Assembly (NCBI GenBank): GCA_025612245.1
Contig: JAAXKQ010000024.1
Location: 1-46,000, forward strand
DNA length: 46,000 nucleotides
Direction: 5' to 3'
Origin: Ignavibacteria bacterium
GTDB lineage: Bacteria; Bacteroidota; Ignavibacteria; Ignavibacteriales; SURF-24
A model generated the notes under the pieces. It did not search any database. It saw only the letters and a program-made list of their open reading frames with translations, and was not told the origin of the DNA. The position numbers and the translations under genes are program-made. Positions 32,054 to 40,981 of this stretch are shown here, one piece after another; the stretch's first letter is position 1, and each line of letters starts with the position of its first letter.

Positions 32054-33709
32054 TCAGGTTTGTATTACACCCGGGTTAAATCTCTGTATTTCAGGGTTAT
32101 TATTTGCTATTTCAATTGCCATGGAAATGTAGTCTCTCGTCTCAGCCGGGTCAATTACTTCATCTACCCAGAGGCGTGCGGCCGCATAGGAAGGGACGCT
32201 TTTCTCCTCATAGGAATCTTCAATTTCCTTAAGGAGCTTTTCCGATTCCTCTTTGCTGATTTTTTTTCCTTCTTTTTCCATCTGTTTAACTTTAATTCCG
32301 AGAAGCGTATTGCTGGCCTGGCTTCCTCCCATTACAGCAATTCTTGCATTCGGATATGCAAATATAAACCTTGGATCGTATGCTTTTCCACACATTGCGT
32401 AATTTCCTGCCCCGAAACTGTTGCCCACGATAATTGTAATCTTTGGCACTACAGAGTTTGCCACGGCATTGACCATCTTGGCTCCGTCCTTTATTATTCC
32501 CCCGTGCTCGGCGCGGCTTCCTACCATGAAGCCCGTGACGTCCTGCAGGAATATGAGGGGAATCCTCCTCTGGTTGCAGTTCATGATAAAGCGCGAAGCC
32601 TTGTCGGCGCTGTCTGAATAAATGACGCCTCCGATCTGCATTTCGCCTTTTTCCGTCTTTACGATGTTTCTCTGGTTTGCCACAATGCCCACGGCCCAGC
32701 CCTCAACCCTGGCGTATGCCGTAATGACAGACTTTCCGTATCCGGCCTTGTATTCGTCAATTTCAGAATCATCCACAATTCGCGCAATGATTTCGTACAT
32801 GTTGTATGTCTTCAGTGGGTCCTCAGGCAATAACCCGTAGATTTCCCTGGGGCTGAATTTCGGGCTCTTTGGTTCGGCCCTGTTAAAGCCAGCTTTGGCC
32901 CTTTCGCTGAATTTGCCGGCAAGGCTTCTTATCTGCTCCAGGCATTCGGTATCGGTTTTCATCATATAATCCGTAACGCCCGAAATGTTCGACTGAACGA
33001 GTGCGCCTCCAAGGCTTTCATTGTCTATATCCTCTCCAATTGCCGCCTTAACCAGGTGGGAACCGGCAAGGAATACAGAGCCTTCGCCTTCAACGATCAG
33101 AGCCTCATCGCTCATAATGGGCAGGTAAGCGCCTCCTGCAACGCATGGACCCATAATGGCTGCAATCTGCGGAATGCCGGCAGAAGACATCCTGGCGTTA
33201 TTTCTGAATATGCGCCCGAAGTGTTCTTTATCCGGAAATATATCCTCCTGCAGCGGCAGAAATACGCCTGCGCTGTCAACCAGGTAAATTATCGGCAGAT
33301 GATTATCCATGCTTATTTCCTGGGCCCTAAGGTTCTTCTTTGCCGTTATTGGGAACCAGGCCCCGGCCTTTACGGTGGCGTCATTTGCCACTATCATAAC
33401 GTATTTGCCGTGAATCCTGCCAATTCCCATCACGGTTCCTGCACTGGGTGCCCCGCCATATTCCTTGTACATGCCGTGTGCCGAGAGAGTTCCTATCTCA
33501 AAGAACCTGGAGCCTTTGTCAATAAGTGAATTTATTCTTTCCCTAGCCGTCAGTTTCCCTTTCGCCTTGTGTGCCTCGATTGCCTTTTTGCCGCCTCCAA
33601 GCTTCATCTTGTCTTTCTCGGCGTTGAGTTTACGGATGAGGTTTTTGTAGAAGTCGTCCCTTTTTAAGTATGTCTCGTTTGCAGCTGCAGAATTTCCAAT
33701 TTTTTTCAT
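32054..33709 (-). CDS. Acyl-CoA carboxylase, carboxyltransferase (beta) subunit, methylcrotonyl-type
   Basis: The 551-residue product transfers CO2 from carboxybiotin to an acyl-CoA. It has LTARERINSLIDKGSRFFEIG, the N-terminal oxyanion loop GPCVAGGAYLP and the C-terminal one GNSFGAGNYAMCGKAYDPRF, plus YPNARIAVMGG. The combination GAGNYAMCG and PNARIAVMGG is closer to methylcrotonyl-CoA carboxylase beta subunits than to propionyl-CoA carboxylase; the full length is normal for that group. A biotin carboxylase and a biotin carrier subunit are needed, and neither is in the window. The acyl-CoA dehydrogenase gene 75 bases upstream fits leucine or other branched-chain degradation, and a propionyl role cannot be excluded. 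Confidence 0.88.
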   Translation of the reverse strand: MKKIGNSAAANETYLKRDDFYKNLIRKLNAEKDKMKLGGGKKAIEAHKAKGKLTARERINSLIDKGSRFFEIGTLSAHGMYKEYGGAPSAGTVMGIGRIHGKYVMIVANDATVKAGAWFPITAKKNLRAQEISMDNHLPIIYLVDSAGVFLPLQEDIFPDKEHFGRIFRNNARMSSAGIPQIAAIMGPCVAGGAYLPIMSDEALIVEGEGSVFLAGSHLVKAAIGEDIDNESLGGALVQSNISGVTDYMMKTDTECLEQIRSLAGKFSERAKAGFNRAEPKSPKFSPREIYGLLPEDPLKTYNMYEIIARIVDDSEIDEYKAGYGKSVITAYARVEGWAVGIVANQRNIVKTEKGEMQIGGVIYSDSADKASRFIMNCNQRRIPLIFLQDVTGFMVGSRAEHGGIIKDGAKMVNAVANSVVPKITIIVGNSFGAGNYAMCGKAYDPRFIFAYPNARIAVMGGSQASNTLLGIKVKQMEKEGKKISKEESEKLLKEIEDSYEEKSVPSYAAARLWVDEVIDPAETRDYISMAIEIANNNPEIQRFNPGVIQT

Positions 33710-33784
33710 TATGGCCTTTCTATGTTTTTTATTAAACCCGGGTCAAAGGATCTTTAACATATGCCCCCCAAAAACGGTTCAGGC

Positions 33785-34945
33785 TTACATCAGGAAGCTT
33801 TTTGCTATTAGCATTCTCTGCACCTCGGAGGTGCCTTCACCAATCGTCAGAAGCTTGACGTCCCGGTAGAACTTTTCCACCGGATAATCCTTTACAAATC
33901 CATAGCCTCCCAGGATCTGCACGGCTTCGTTTGCCGCGCGTGTGGCAATTTCGCTGGCAAACAGTTTAGCCATTGAGGCTTCGCGCGCAATTTTTTCCCC
34001 TTTGTCCTTCTTTACAGCAGCACGGTAGGTTAAAAGCCTGGCCGATTCTATGTCTGTGGCCATTTCGGCGAGCTTAAACTGTATGGCCTGAAAATCCGAC
34101 AAGCGCTGCCCGAACTGTTTTCTCTGCTTCGAGTAGCTGAGCGCGGCTTCAAGGCAACCTTCTGCAAGCCCGAGGCTTAAGGCTGCAATGGAGATCCTTC
34201 CGCCTTCGAGTATCTTTAAGGCCTGAATGAGCCCTTCGCCTTCTTGACCGATCAGGTTTTCTTCCGGCACCCGGCAGTTCTCGAAAATGAGCTGTGTGGT
34301 TTCACTTGACCTCATGCCGAGCTTGTTTTCTTTCCTTCCGACTGAAAAGCCCTCGTAGCCTTTCTCAAGAATGAAGGCAGAGATCCCTTTTTTCCCCTTC
34401 TGCTTATCCGTTACTGCCATGACAACGACAGTCTTGCCGACGCCGCCGTTTGTAATAAAATTCTTTGTCCCGTTCAGCACGAAATAGCTGCCTTCTCTGT
34501 GTGCCGTGGTTTCCATGCCCGCGGCGTCGCTTCCCGAGGCGGGCTCTGTAAGGCCCCAGGCTCCGAGCTTTTTACCCTCTGCAAGTTCTTTCAGATAGCT
34601 GGCTTTCTGCCGGCTGTTTGCAAAGAGGTTGATGTGGTTTGTGCAAAGACCGTTATGAGCTGCAACCGAAAGGGCAACCGAAGGATCGACCCTTGCAATT
34701 TCTTCCACTACAATTGCATATTCAACGTAGCCAAGGCCCGCGCCCCCGTCCTCTTCGGGAACTAGTATGCCTAAGAAGCCCATATCGCCAAGCGCGTTAA
34801 AAATGGGAGCCGGGTGTTCCTGGCTTTCGTCGTACCTCATTACAAAGGGCTTTATGCTGTCTTCCGCAAAGTCGCGTATGGTCTGCCTTATGGCTTGCTG
34901 CTCTTCAGTAAGTTCAAAGGTAAAAGGAGTGTTTTCGCCGGACAT
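33785..34945 (-). CDS. Acyl-CoA dehydrogenase, short/branched-chain type
   Basis: The 386-residue product has the family elements GAWGLTEPASGSDAAGMETTA (substrate and FAD loop), NGTKNFITNGG, GMRSSETTQLIFENCRVPEENLIG and RKQFGQRLSDFQAIQFKLAEM. The last motif IGEGTSEVQRMLIAKSF keeps the Glu of the EGT motif that serves as base in short- and branched-chain enzymes; isovaleryl-CoA dehydrogenases carry a different residue there. No membrane segment or signal. Upstream of the methylcrotonyl-type carboxyltransferase on the same strand, 75 bases away. The chain preference cannot be read reliably. Confidence 0.9.
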   Translation of the reverse strand: MSGENTPFTFELTEEQQAIRQTIRDFAEDSIKPFVMRYDESQEHPAPIFNALGDMGFLGILVPEEDGGAGLGYVEYAIVVEEIARVDPSVALSVAAHNGLCTNHINLFANSRQKASYLKELAEGKKLGAWGLTEPASGSDAAGMETTAHREGSYFVLNGTKNFITNGGVGKTVVVMAVTDKQKGKKGISAFILEKGYEGFSVGRKENKLGMRSSETTQLIFENCRVPEENLIGQEGEGLIQALKILEGGRISIAALSLGLAEGCLEAALSYSKQRKQFGQRLSDFQAIQFKLAEMATDIESARLLTYRAAVKKDKGEKIAREASMAKLFASEIATRAANEAVQILGGYGFVKDYPVEKFYRDVKLLTIGEGTSEVQRMLIAKSFLM

Positions 34946-35209
34946 AAATAGTTTCCCTCTTCTAAAGTTAGTTGGTTTATACTTCTTTTTTTAGAGTCTT
35001 TTCAAAGGTGTAGTTTATATAAAATATAAAGAAGCTTCTGATAAAACAACGTCCTAATGCGGCGCATGGTTTTGAGGCGCTGGAAAGGGAAGGGAGGCTG
35101 AAAGTAAATTTAATGCGGAAGAGATATTTAGGGGCAGTCAGTAAGGTTAAGAATAAAGGCAAAAAGTCCCTCACAAAAAGGAAGCCTCTTGCCTCAATAA
35201 AGTAGTAGT

Positions 35210-36181
35210 TTATTCAAACTGGCTTTTATATTCTTCAATGATGTCTTCGGCCAGATGGTACGGGGAGATGCGTCCCAGCACAACTTTCTCAAGAGAGTTG
35301 TTCAGCGAGGTTTCCCTTTCTTTTGTCCAGATTTCCGAGCGGATCTGGTCTTCTACGATCTCCTTGATCCTGATCCTGGAATTCAATTCTCTTTTCTTCT
35401 GAAAAGAGTCGTTGCTGAGGAGGTATTGCCTGTGCGACTCAATCTCGCGCGCAATGTCCTCAATTCCTGAATTTTCCGTTGCAATGGATTTAATGATGCG
35501 CGGAAGCCAGGAGGTTTCATCGTGGCTTTTCATCATGAGCATCGTCTGAAGCGCAATGATGGCGCTGTCGGCACCCGGCCGGTCGCTTTTGTTCATGACA
35601 AAAAGGTCGGCAATTTCCATGAGCCCGGCCTTCATGGCCTGTATCGAGTCGCCGGATTCCGGTACGAGCACGACCAGCGTTGTGTCTGCCGTGCGTGCTA
35701 TGTCCAGCTCCGACTGACCAACACCCACGGTTTCAAAAAGAATTACGTCGTAGCCTGCGGCATCCAGAACGTCGGCAGCGTCACTTGCAGTTTTACTGAG
35801 CCCTCCAAGACTGCCCCTGGTAGCCATGCTCCTGATAAAGACCCCCTCGTCACTTCCAATTTCACTCATCCTTACGCGGTCGCCCAAGAGTGCGCCTCCC
35901 GTAAATGGGCTAGTCGGATCGACTGCAATTACGGCAACGGTTTTACCCAGGTTCCTGTAGTACTTTGTAAGCTGGTTTGTAAGCGTGCTTTTACCCGCTC
36001 CCGGAGGTCCCGTAAGGCCAATTCTGTAGGCCGAGCCCGTCTTTGAGTATATGGATTTCAGCAGGTCCCTGGCGCGTGAGTTACCGTGTTCAACAATTGA
36101 AATTGAACGCGATACCGTTCTTTTATCACCCTTGAGCAGCTTATCTATAAACGAATTATCTGAAAATGAATTTTCTGACAT
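35210..36181 (-). CDS. meaB: MeaB-type GTPase, methylmalonyl-CoA mutase chaperone
   Basis: MeaB protects and reactivates B12-dependent methylmalonyl-CoA mutase. The 323-residue product has Walker A GPPGAGKS (58-65), the MeaB/ArgK segment VIAVDPTSPFTGGALLGDRVRM, the GTPase motif FETVGVGQSELDIARTAD and base-recognition NKSD. This family was long misnamed ArgK (an arginine transporter kinase). Its presence implies a mutase elsewhere in the genome, as in propionyl-CoA metabolism. It follows nadD in the same direction with 42 bases between stop and start, and 264 bases separate it from the dehydrogenase gene downstream. Confidence 0.93.
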   Translation of the reverse strand: MSENSFSDNSFIDKLLKGDKRTVSRSISIVEHGNSRARDLLKSIYSKTGSAYRIGLTGPPGAGKSTLTNQLTKYYRNLGKTVAVIAVDPTSPFTGGALLGDRVRMSEIGSDEGVFIRSMATRGSLGGLSKTASDAADVLDAAGYDVILFETVGVGQSELDIARTADTTLVVLVPESGDSIQAMKAGLMEIADLFVMNKSDRPGADSAIIALQTMLMMKSHDETSWLPRIIKSIATENSGIEDIAREIESHRQYLLSNDSFQKKRELNSRIRIKEIVEDQIRSEIWTKERETSLNNSLEKVVLGRISPYHLAEDIIEEYKSQFE

Positions 36182-36223
36182 ATTAGCGAATGAATTTTTC
36201 TAAAATGAATGACTTAATGAATA

Positions 36224-36799
36224 CTATTTGTAGAGATTGTACCTGAAAATATATTCTTTTATCTCCTTAGGCACAAGGAAATCGATCGGCAAATTTTGCC
36301 TCACTCTTTGCCTTATCGTAGTGGCTTTGATCTCTATGAAAGGGGTCCTGATGAACTCGGCAGCCTCATAGAACCTGTCTATCGGAATCTCCCTTGGCTT
36401 AGCCTGCCTTTGCATTACAACCAGCTGCGCAAGCCTTATTACCTCATCGGGCTCTTTCCAGGTATAGAACTTCTCCAGGTTATCCATTCCAATTATGAGT
36501 TCAATTTCGGGGTAAACATTTTTTAGTTCCCTCAGTGTGTCGACTGTATAGGAAATTCCGCCGCGTTCAATCTCCAAAGGTGAAAATGTAAAGTATGGAA
36601 CGTCCTTAATCGCCAGCTTAAGCATGTTAAGCCTGTCCTGGCCCGAAGAATTGATGCCGTCCGTCTTGTGCGGGGATATGTAGCACGGTATGAAAATAAT
36701 TTTCTCCAGGTTCCGGATTTCCATTAAGGCCTGTGCCGTAATCAGGTGACCATGGTGTATGGGGTCGAACGTGCCTCCTAAGATTCCAACTCTTTTCAA
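36224..36799 (-). CDS. nadD: Nicotinate-nucleotide adenylyltransferase
   Basis: NadD adenylates nicotinate mononucleotide to NaAD in NAD synthesis. The 191-residue product begins VGILGGTFDPIHHGHLI, the nucleotidyltransferase HxGH motif, followed by PCYISPHKT, the FTFSPLEIERGGISYTVDTLRELK segment and ELIIGMDNLEKF, and the late ISATxIR element in the form IKATTIRQRVRQ. All are standard. It begins 2 bases after the unknown gene upstream. Firm assignment. Confidence 0.95.
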   Translation of the reverse strand: MKRVGILGGTFDPIHHGHLITAQALMEIRNLEKIIFIPCYISPHKTDGINSSGQDRLNMLKLAIKDVPYFTFSPLEIERGGISYTVDTLRELKNVYPEIELIIGMDNLEKFYTWKEPDEVIRLAQLVVMQRQAKPREIPIDRFYEAAEFIRTPFIEIKATTIRQRVRQNLPIDFLVPKEIKEYIFRYNLYK

Positions 36800-36801
36800 T
36801 T

Positions 36802-37497
36802 TCAGAGAAGCTCCTTATACTCGATAAAAAGATGCGTAAACTGCTCGTAGATCTCGTGGCTGCAGAATTCAATGCTTTCCTTTGTGGAAAGAACCTTGTA
36901 GAGCTTCCTGAAGTCATCAAGCTTTTCAACCGCGTTAAAGCCGTCTACAATGAACAGGAAGTTATCGAGCCTGTTGACGTACTTCAGGAATTCCTCAAGC
37001 CTCAAGTAACAGGACGTAAGTCCATCGAACATCCTGCCTTCAAAGTAATTTACGCCTATTAGCGAGACCATCTGGCTGGAAGTCCTGCCGATGAGCATGT
37101 TGCGGTCTTCGTGGTTTAAGAGGTTAAAATACTTTTCGATCTTCTGCGGCGAAATGCCAATGGTGTGTGAGAAAAGAATGAGTATATTGGTTGAATCCTG
37201 GTTGATCTTCTGTGAGATGAAGTTTGCAATGCAGCTCCAGCCTTCGGCGCACCGGATGAACTGTTTTTTGATCCCTTCGGCCTCGAAATCCGCAGGAATG
37301 CAGTCTTTGTCTTTTTCATCAAAAAAGTAAATAACCTCATAGCCGTTCGGGCCTTTTGAAAGCATATCCTTATAGTTAAGGTATAGAGTCGACTGCAGGA
37401 GGGAAGAGTCCCCCTGGCTAAGGTTTTCAAATGTCTGTACCTCCCCGGCATTAAAAACGGGTCCCGGGGGAACGATGAAAATGTAGCATTTGGGCAT
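36802..37497 (-). CDS. Unknown 231-residue protein, possibly a degenerate GT-A/DUF2064-like fold
   Basis: I do not recognise this gene with certainty. The product has no signal or membrane segment. It starts MPKCYIFIVPPGPV, has YEVIYFFDEKDKDCIP near residue 50, then STNILILFSHTIGISPQKIEKYF and NHEDRNMLIGRTSSQMVSLIGVNYFEGRMFDGL. A strand with an acidic tip, then an ILI-F-S-H-T-I strand, then a 'DG..LIG' step is reminiscent of CofC/DUF2064-type nucleotidyl or glycosyl transferases. However, the metal-binding Asp pair is not evident, so catalysis is doubtful. Two-base spacing on both sides ties it to nadD and the PrsW-like gene. Homology search would decide. Confidence 0.6.
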   Translation of the reverse strand: MPKCYIFIVPPGPVFNAGEVQTFENLSQGDSSLLQSTLYLNYKDMLSKGPNGYEVIYFFDEKDKDCIPADFEAEGIKKQFIRCAEGWSCIANFISQKINQDSTNILILFSHTIGISPQKIEKYFNLLNHEDRNMLIGRTSSQMVSLIGVNYFEGRMFDGLTSCYLRLEEFLKYVNRLDNFLFIVDGFNAVEKLDDFRKLYKVLSTKESIEFCSHEIYEQFTHLFIEYKELL

Positions 37498-37498
37498 A

Positions 37499-38449
37499 TT
37501 AAAACTGGGAATTAATTAATAAATCTCTAATCAGGCTTCTTAAGAGTTCAACCTCCCGGGCATAGAACTGCTGTTCTTTTCCGGTAGTCTGCCTGAACTG
37601 CTTTTTCCTGAAAGCCAGCCTTGTAAGGGCCTTAATGTAATCCTTTCTTATAGCTTCATCAATCCAGCCTTTTTGGTATCTTTCCTTTGAGGCAATTATC
37701 CTCGGGTGGCCTTCCGGCACCAGACTTGCCTTTACCTCCTCATCCAGCTCTTTAAGTATTATTCTCCTTTCGTTATAAATTGACAGCATAAACACCGTAA
37801 TAAAGGCCGTAACTGCAAACATAATAAATAAAATACCTAATAATAAAGTAATTCTGAAGCTGACGGTAAAATTCCATATGAAATGGATTGTCATGGCCAC
37901 AAAAAAGCCCATTACGGGGGCAAATACTTTCGTCCATGCTTTGCCGAACCTGGCAATTGCAAGGAATGTGCCCAGAGAGGCCGTTGAGATGCAGTGCATA
38001 AGGGCTGAGAACGAGGTCCTTACAAAAACAAGAAATACCCAGGAGGCCAGTGTATTGCCGTAAGTAATAAAATAAAGAAAGTTTTCCGTCATTCCAAAAC
38101 CAAGCCCAATAGCCCCGCCATAGATCAGTCCGTCTGTAATGTTGTCAAAAACCTTGCTGCGCGCTAAAAAAAAGAGGAAAATTCCCTTTGCCGATTCCTC
38201 CACCAGAGGGGCAAAGACCAGGGGCCCAAGAAGCCTTTCCCCGCCTGAGGCATCCATTAAGACCGCTTTCAGTCCTTCGTTCAGCAGCCAGCTTGCCAGT
38301 GAAGCCAGCAAAATGGCGCCTACGGCACCCCAGAGGAAGCTGGCCATAACGTACCTGAAAGGTTCGCGGTCGTATTTATCCAGCCGCCATAGTACCGTCA
38401 TATATAGGATCATCGGAATGGCGGCTGCAAGAAGAGAAATGACGATCAT
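37499..38449 (-). CDS. prsW: PrsW-family intramembrane metalloprotease
   Basis: The 316-residue product has about eight hydrophobic segments and the PrsW motifs APLVEESAKG (zinc-helix EExxK), DGLIYGGAIGLGFGMTENFLYF, MHCISTASLGT and MTIHFIWNF. The Glu-Glu, the ENxxY and the two His regions are the presumed metal ligands and catalytic residues. In Bacillus PrsW does the first cut of an anti-sigma factor; homologues elsewhere are little studied. The C-terminal 60 residues form a cytosolic, charged tail. The gene lies between the ABC permease (25 bases) and the unknown gene (1 base). No anti-sigma gene is in the window, so a target is not known. Confidence 0.88.
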   Translation of the reverse strand: MIVISLLAAAIPMILYMTVLWRLDKYDREPFRYVMASFLWGAVGAILLASLASWLLNEGLKAVLMDASGGERLLGPLVFAPLVEESAKGIFLFFLARSKVFDNITDGLIYGGAIGLGFGMTENFLYFITYGNTLASWVFLVFVRTSFSALMHCISTASLGTFLAIARFGKAWTKVFAPVMGFFVAMTIHFIWNFTVSFRITLLLGILFIMFAVTAFITVFMLSIYNERRIILKELDEEVKASLVPEGHPRIIASKERYQKGWIDEAIRKDYIKALTRLAFRKKQFRQTTGKEQQFYAREVELLRSLIRDLLINSQF

Positions 38450-38474
38450 AGATCCAATTCCAAAGCTGATTAAA

Positions 38475-39719
38475 TTATTTTTCCTTTATCCACGCCACCA
38501 GTTCCTTCAGCGTAGGGCGTTTTCCGTAAGAGAGAATTCCGATTCTGAAGATCTTCGAAGTTATCATAATCGTAAGATAAATAGAAAGGATCAGAATTAG
38601 TGTGCTAAGAATTATCTCCCACACGGGAGGCGTCATTACCTTTATCCTTAAAAGCATAATGGGCGGAGAGGTAAAGGGAATAAGTGAAAGTATCTTAACC
38701 AGGAGTATGTCCGGGGTCTGTATGACTTTTAAGGAAATGACCAGCGGCAGTATGAGCACAATGCTGAGGTATCCGGTAAAATGCTGTGCTTCCTGCTCTG
38801 TCGTTACAACCGAGCCCACACCGACAAATATGGCGGTATAAAACAGGTATCCGAGCACAAAGTAGAGCATTGAAAGCCCTATGCCGTCAAAGATCTCGAG
38901 GGGGATGTAATTCCCACCGAGGAGAGCCAATGCTATTACGGCCCATACGAAGATCTGGAAAAGTCCCAGCATCCCGAGCCCCAGGATCTTACCCGTCAGC
39001 AGTTCGTCGGGAGTGCAGCTTGAAAGGAGTATCTCTATAATTCTGTTCGACTTTTCCTCAACAACGCTTCTTATAAGAAGCCCGCCCGAGAAGAGGATCA
39101 TCATAAAAAGGAGCATGAGGAATATGATGGAAGAAAAGTACATCGTCTCGAAACTGGTTTCCTTGGAGCCGGAGGGCTGCTCGATTTTAACAGGCTTAAG
39201 GGGAACATTGCTGATAAGGCGCTGGATCTCCACGGGGTTAAATCCGTGGCGCAGGAGTCTGACCGACGAATAGACGTTGTTGAATATCTTCTCAAAGCGC
39301 GGAAGGTCGTTAAAGCCTCCAAGGTTCCTGTTCCTGTAGCTGACAGAAACGCTGTCGCTTTGGCGGGGTTCAACCATTAAGTAGCCGTCTATGCTCCCGT
39401 CGAGCACGAGCTTGTCTGCAAAGCTCTTCATCTCACCGGGTGTTTTCCCAGAAGAAGAAAGATTAATGACTATATAATTGGGCTGCCCGTCGGCGAGCTT
39501 ATACTCATTTAGCTGCCTTGCGATGCCTCCCAAATACCTGCCCGTAAGGTCCAGCACGCCAACCGGGTGCGTTATTTCTTCTTTTGTGTCAACCAGCATT
39601 GTAGGCACTATGCTGATTGCAATGACAATAAGGGGGAATAGGATCATGAATACCAGGAAGGCCCTGGTTTTGATCTTTTCCATGAACTCGAAAAGAGCTA
39701 TTTTCATTATCTTTTTCAT
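38475..39719 (-). CDS. ABC-2 type permease, NatB-like
   Basis: The 414-residue product has one N-terminal membrane segment (about 18-40), a large extracytoplasmic region of about 150 residues, then five or six membrane segments in the C-terminal half. The motif RIIEILLSSCTPDELLTGKILG after the second membrane segment is typical of NatB/CcmB-related ABC-2 permeases. It follows the ATPase gene with a 1-base gap, so the two form a complete exporter. NatAB in Bacillus exports sodium, but this family also exports drugs and peptides. Substrate cannot be read. Confidence 0.9.
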   Translation of the reverse strand: MKKIMKIALFEFMEKIKTRAFLVFMILFPLIVIAISIVPTMLVDTKEEITHPVGVLDLTGRYLGGIARQLNEYKLADGQPNYIVINLSSSGKTPGEMKSFADKLVLDGSIDGYLMVEPRQSDSVSVSYRNRNLGGFNDLPRFEKIFNNVYSSVRLLRHGFNPVEIQRLISNVPLKPVKIEQPSGSKETSFETMYFSSIIFLMLLFMMILFSGGLLIRSVVEEKSNRIIEILLSSCTPDELLTGKILGLGMLGLFQIFVWAVIALALLGGNYIPLEIFDGIGLSMLYFVLGYLFYTAIFVGVGSVVTTEQEAQHFTGYLSIVLILPLVISLKVIQTPDILLVKILSLIPFTSPPIMLLRIKVMTPPVWEIILSTLILILSIYLTIMITSKIFRIGILSYGKRPTLKELVAWIKEK

Positions 39720-39720
39720 A

Positions 39721-40641
39721 TTATCTCTCTGTCCGGGCCTCCGGTTGTGATCCTTTTGTTTTAACGGATTGAAGAAAAATCTTGTTCAAGGTTGGCTCCA
39801 CTTCGGAAAAGTGGCTTACCTTGAGCTTATCTACAGCGCACCTGAGAAACTCATGGGGCTGCACGCCATCCTTGAGCTTAATTTCGGCTGAATTGCCGTT
39901 TTCGTGGATGACCTCTGCAAGGCTGATGGCGTATAATGCCGAAGAGTCGCCTTCAAACTCGATGCGGTAGAGGTTGCTTCCGAAATTCCTTTTTATCTCG
40001 CTCAGAGAACCGCTTAGGACCTCAAGTCCGTTATTCATGAGGAGAATACTTGAACAGAGGTTTTCTGCAACTTCCATCTGGTGAGTGGAAAGGAGAATGA
40101 GCTTTTCCTTTTGGACCATCTCCAGGAGTATCTCCTTTACCAGCTGCTGGTTAATCGGGTCAAAGCCCGAGAAAGGTTCGTCAAGAATAAGGATTTCAGG
40201 GTCGTGTATTACTGCCGTAATGAACTGTATCTTCTGCTGGTTGCCCTTGGAAAGCTCCTCAATCCTGCGCGCCAAGTAGCTTTCTATGTCCAGTCGCCTA
40301 AGCCATGCAGTGGCTTCCTTTAGGGCTTCCTGCTTACTGAGGCCCTTTAGTTCGCCGAAATAGCGCAGTACGTCAATTACCTTGCTTTTCTTATAAAGGC
40401 CCCTTTCTTCAGGCAGGTAGCCTATCAGGTTCTCGAAGCCTCTTTGTGTCTTTTTCCCGTTGAATTCGATACTGCCCTGTGTAGGCTTGATTATATTGAG
40501 TATCATCCTGATGGTGGTCGTTTTACCGGCCCCGTTGGGGCCTAAAAGCCCGAAAATCTTCCCCGGATGAATTTCAAAGGAGATATTATTAACAGCTACA
40601 ACATTGTTGAATTCTTTGGTAAGATTTTGAACTTTTAGCAT
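39721..40641 (-). CDS. ABC transporter ATPase, NatA-like
   Basis: The product has Walker A GLLGPNGAGKTT, Q-loop region, signature LSKGNQQKIQF (an LSxGxQQK form typical of this branch), Walker B LILDEPFSGFDP and switch His in LLSTHQM. After about residue 215 a C-terminal DUF4162-like domain follows. I chose the ATG at 40641, at the domain start (MLKVQNLTKEF); an extension of 8 codons upstream is AT-rich and has no family match. First gene of the minus-strand block, facing the yceD operon across a roughly 340-base gap. Pairs with the permease downstream. Confidence 0.92.
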   Translation of the reverse strand: MLKVQNLTKEFNNVVAVNNISFEIHPGKIFGLLGPNGAGKTTTIRMILNIIKPTQGSIEFNGKKTQRGFENLIGYLPEERGLYKKSKVIDVLRYFGELKGLSKQEALKEATAWLRRLDIESYLARRIEELSKGNQQKIQFITAVIHDPEILILDEPFSGFDPINQQLVKEILLEMVQKEKLILLSTHQMEVAENLCSSILLMNNGLEVLSGSLSEIKRNFGSNLYRIEFEGDSSALYAISLAEVIHENGNSAEIKLKDGVQPHEFLRCAVDKLKVSHFSEVEPTLNKIFLQSVKTKGSQPEARTER

Positions 40642-40981
40642 AATAATAATGTAATTAATTAACAATTATTTTGAGACCGGTATTATTTAACTGTGCTGAT
40701 GCATAATCCCGCCTGATAATATGGCTAGCTTACAGGGCATAAAAACCGGGGAGAATAAAGGAAATATCGTCTGCTTAATTTAATTAAATTTAACTAAACA
40801 AAAAAAATGACTTTATATTTAACTTACAATTTTTGATTTTATATACAAAATTTGATTTTATGCCTGAATTATGTATTTTATGAACCTGAGAGGGGCATTT
40901 TTCAATAATTACATAAATTATTCGTCAAAAGTTGACTATAAAGTTGAAGATAATTATATTTTGATGCTTTTTTTTAAAGTT
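40642..40981. promoter_or_regulatory. Divergent intergenic region between the ABC operon and the yceD-fab operon
   Basis: About 340 bases separate two divergent operons, so promoters for both should lie here. The stretch is strongly AT-rich, with A- and T-runs near 40800-40860. No perfect promoter pair or FabR/FapR-type operator palindrome can be pointed out with confidence. An open frame extending from 40871 into yceD has AT-rich, non-family sequence and is treated as leader. Confidence 0.5.

Noticed and set aside
34977-35174. 65-codon minus-strand open frame between the dehydrogenase and meaB genes
   Set aside because: No ribosome binding site and low-complexity composition; taken as a chance frame.
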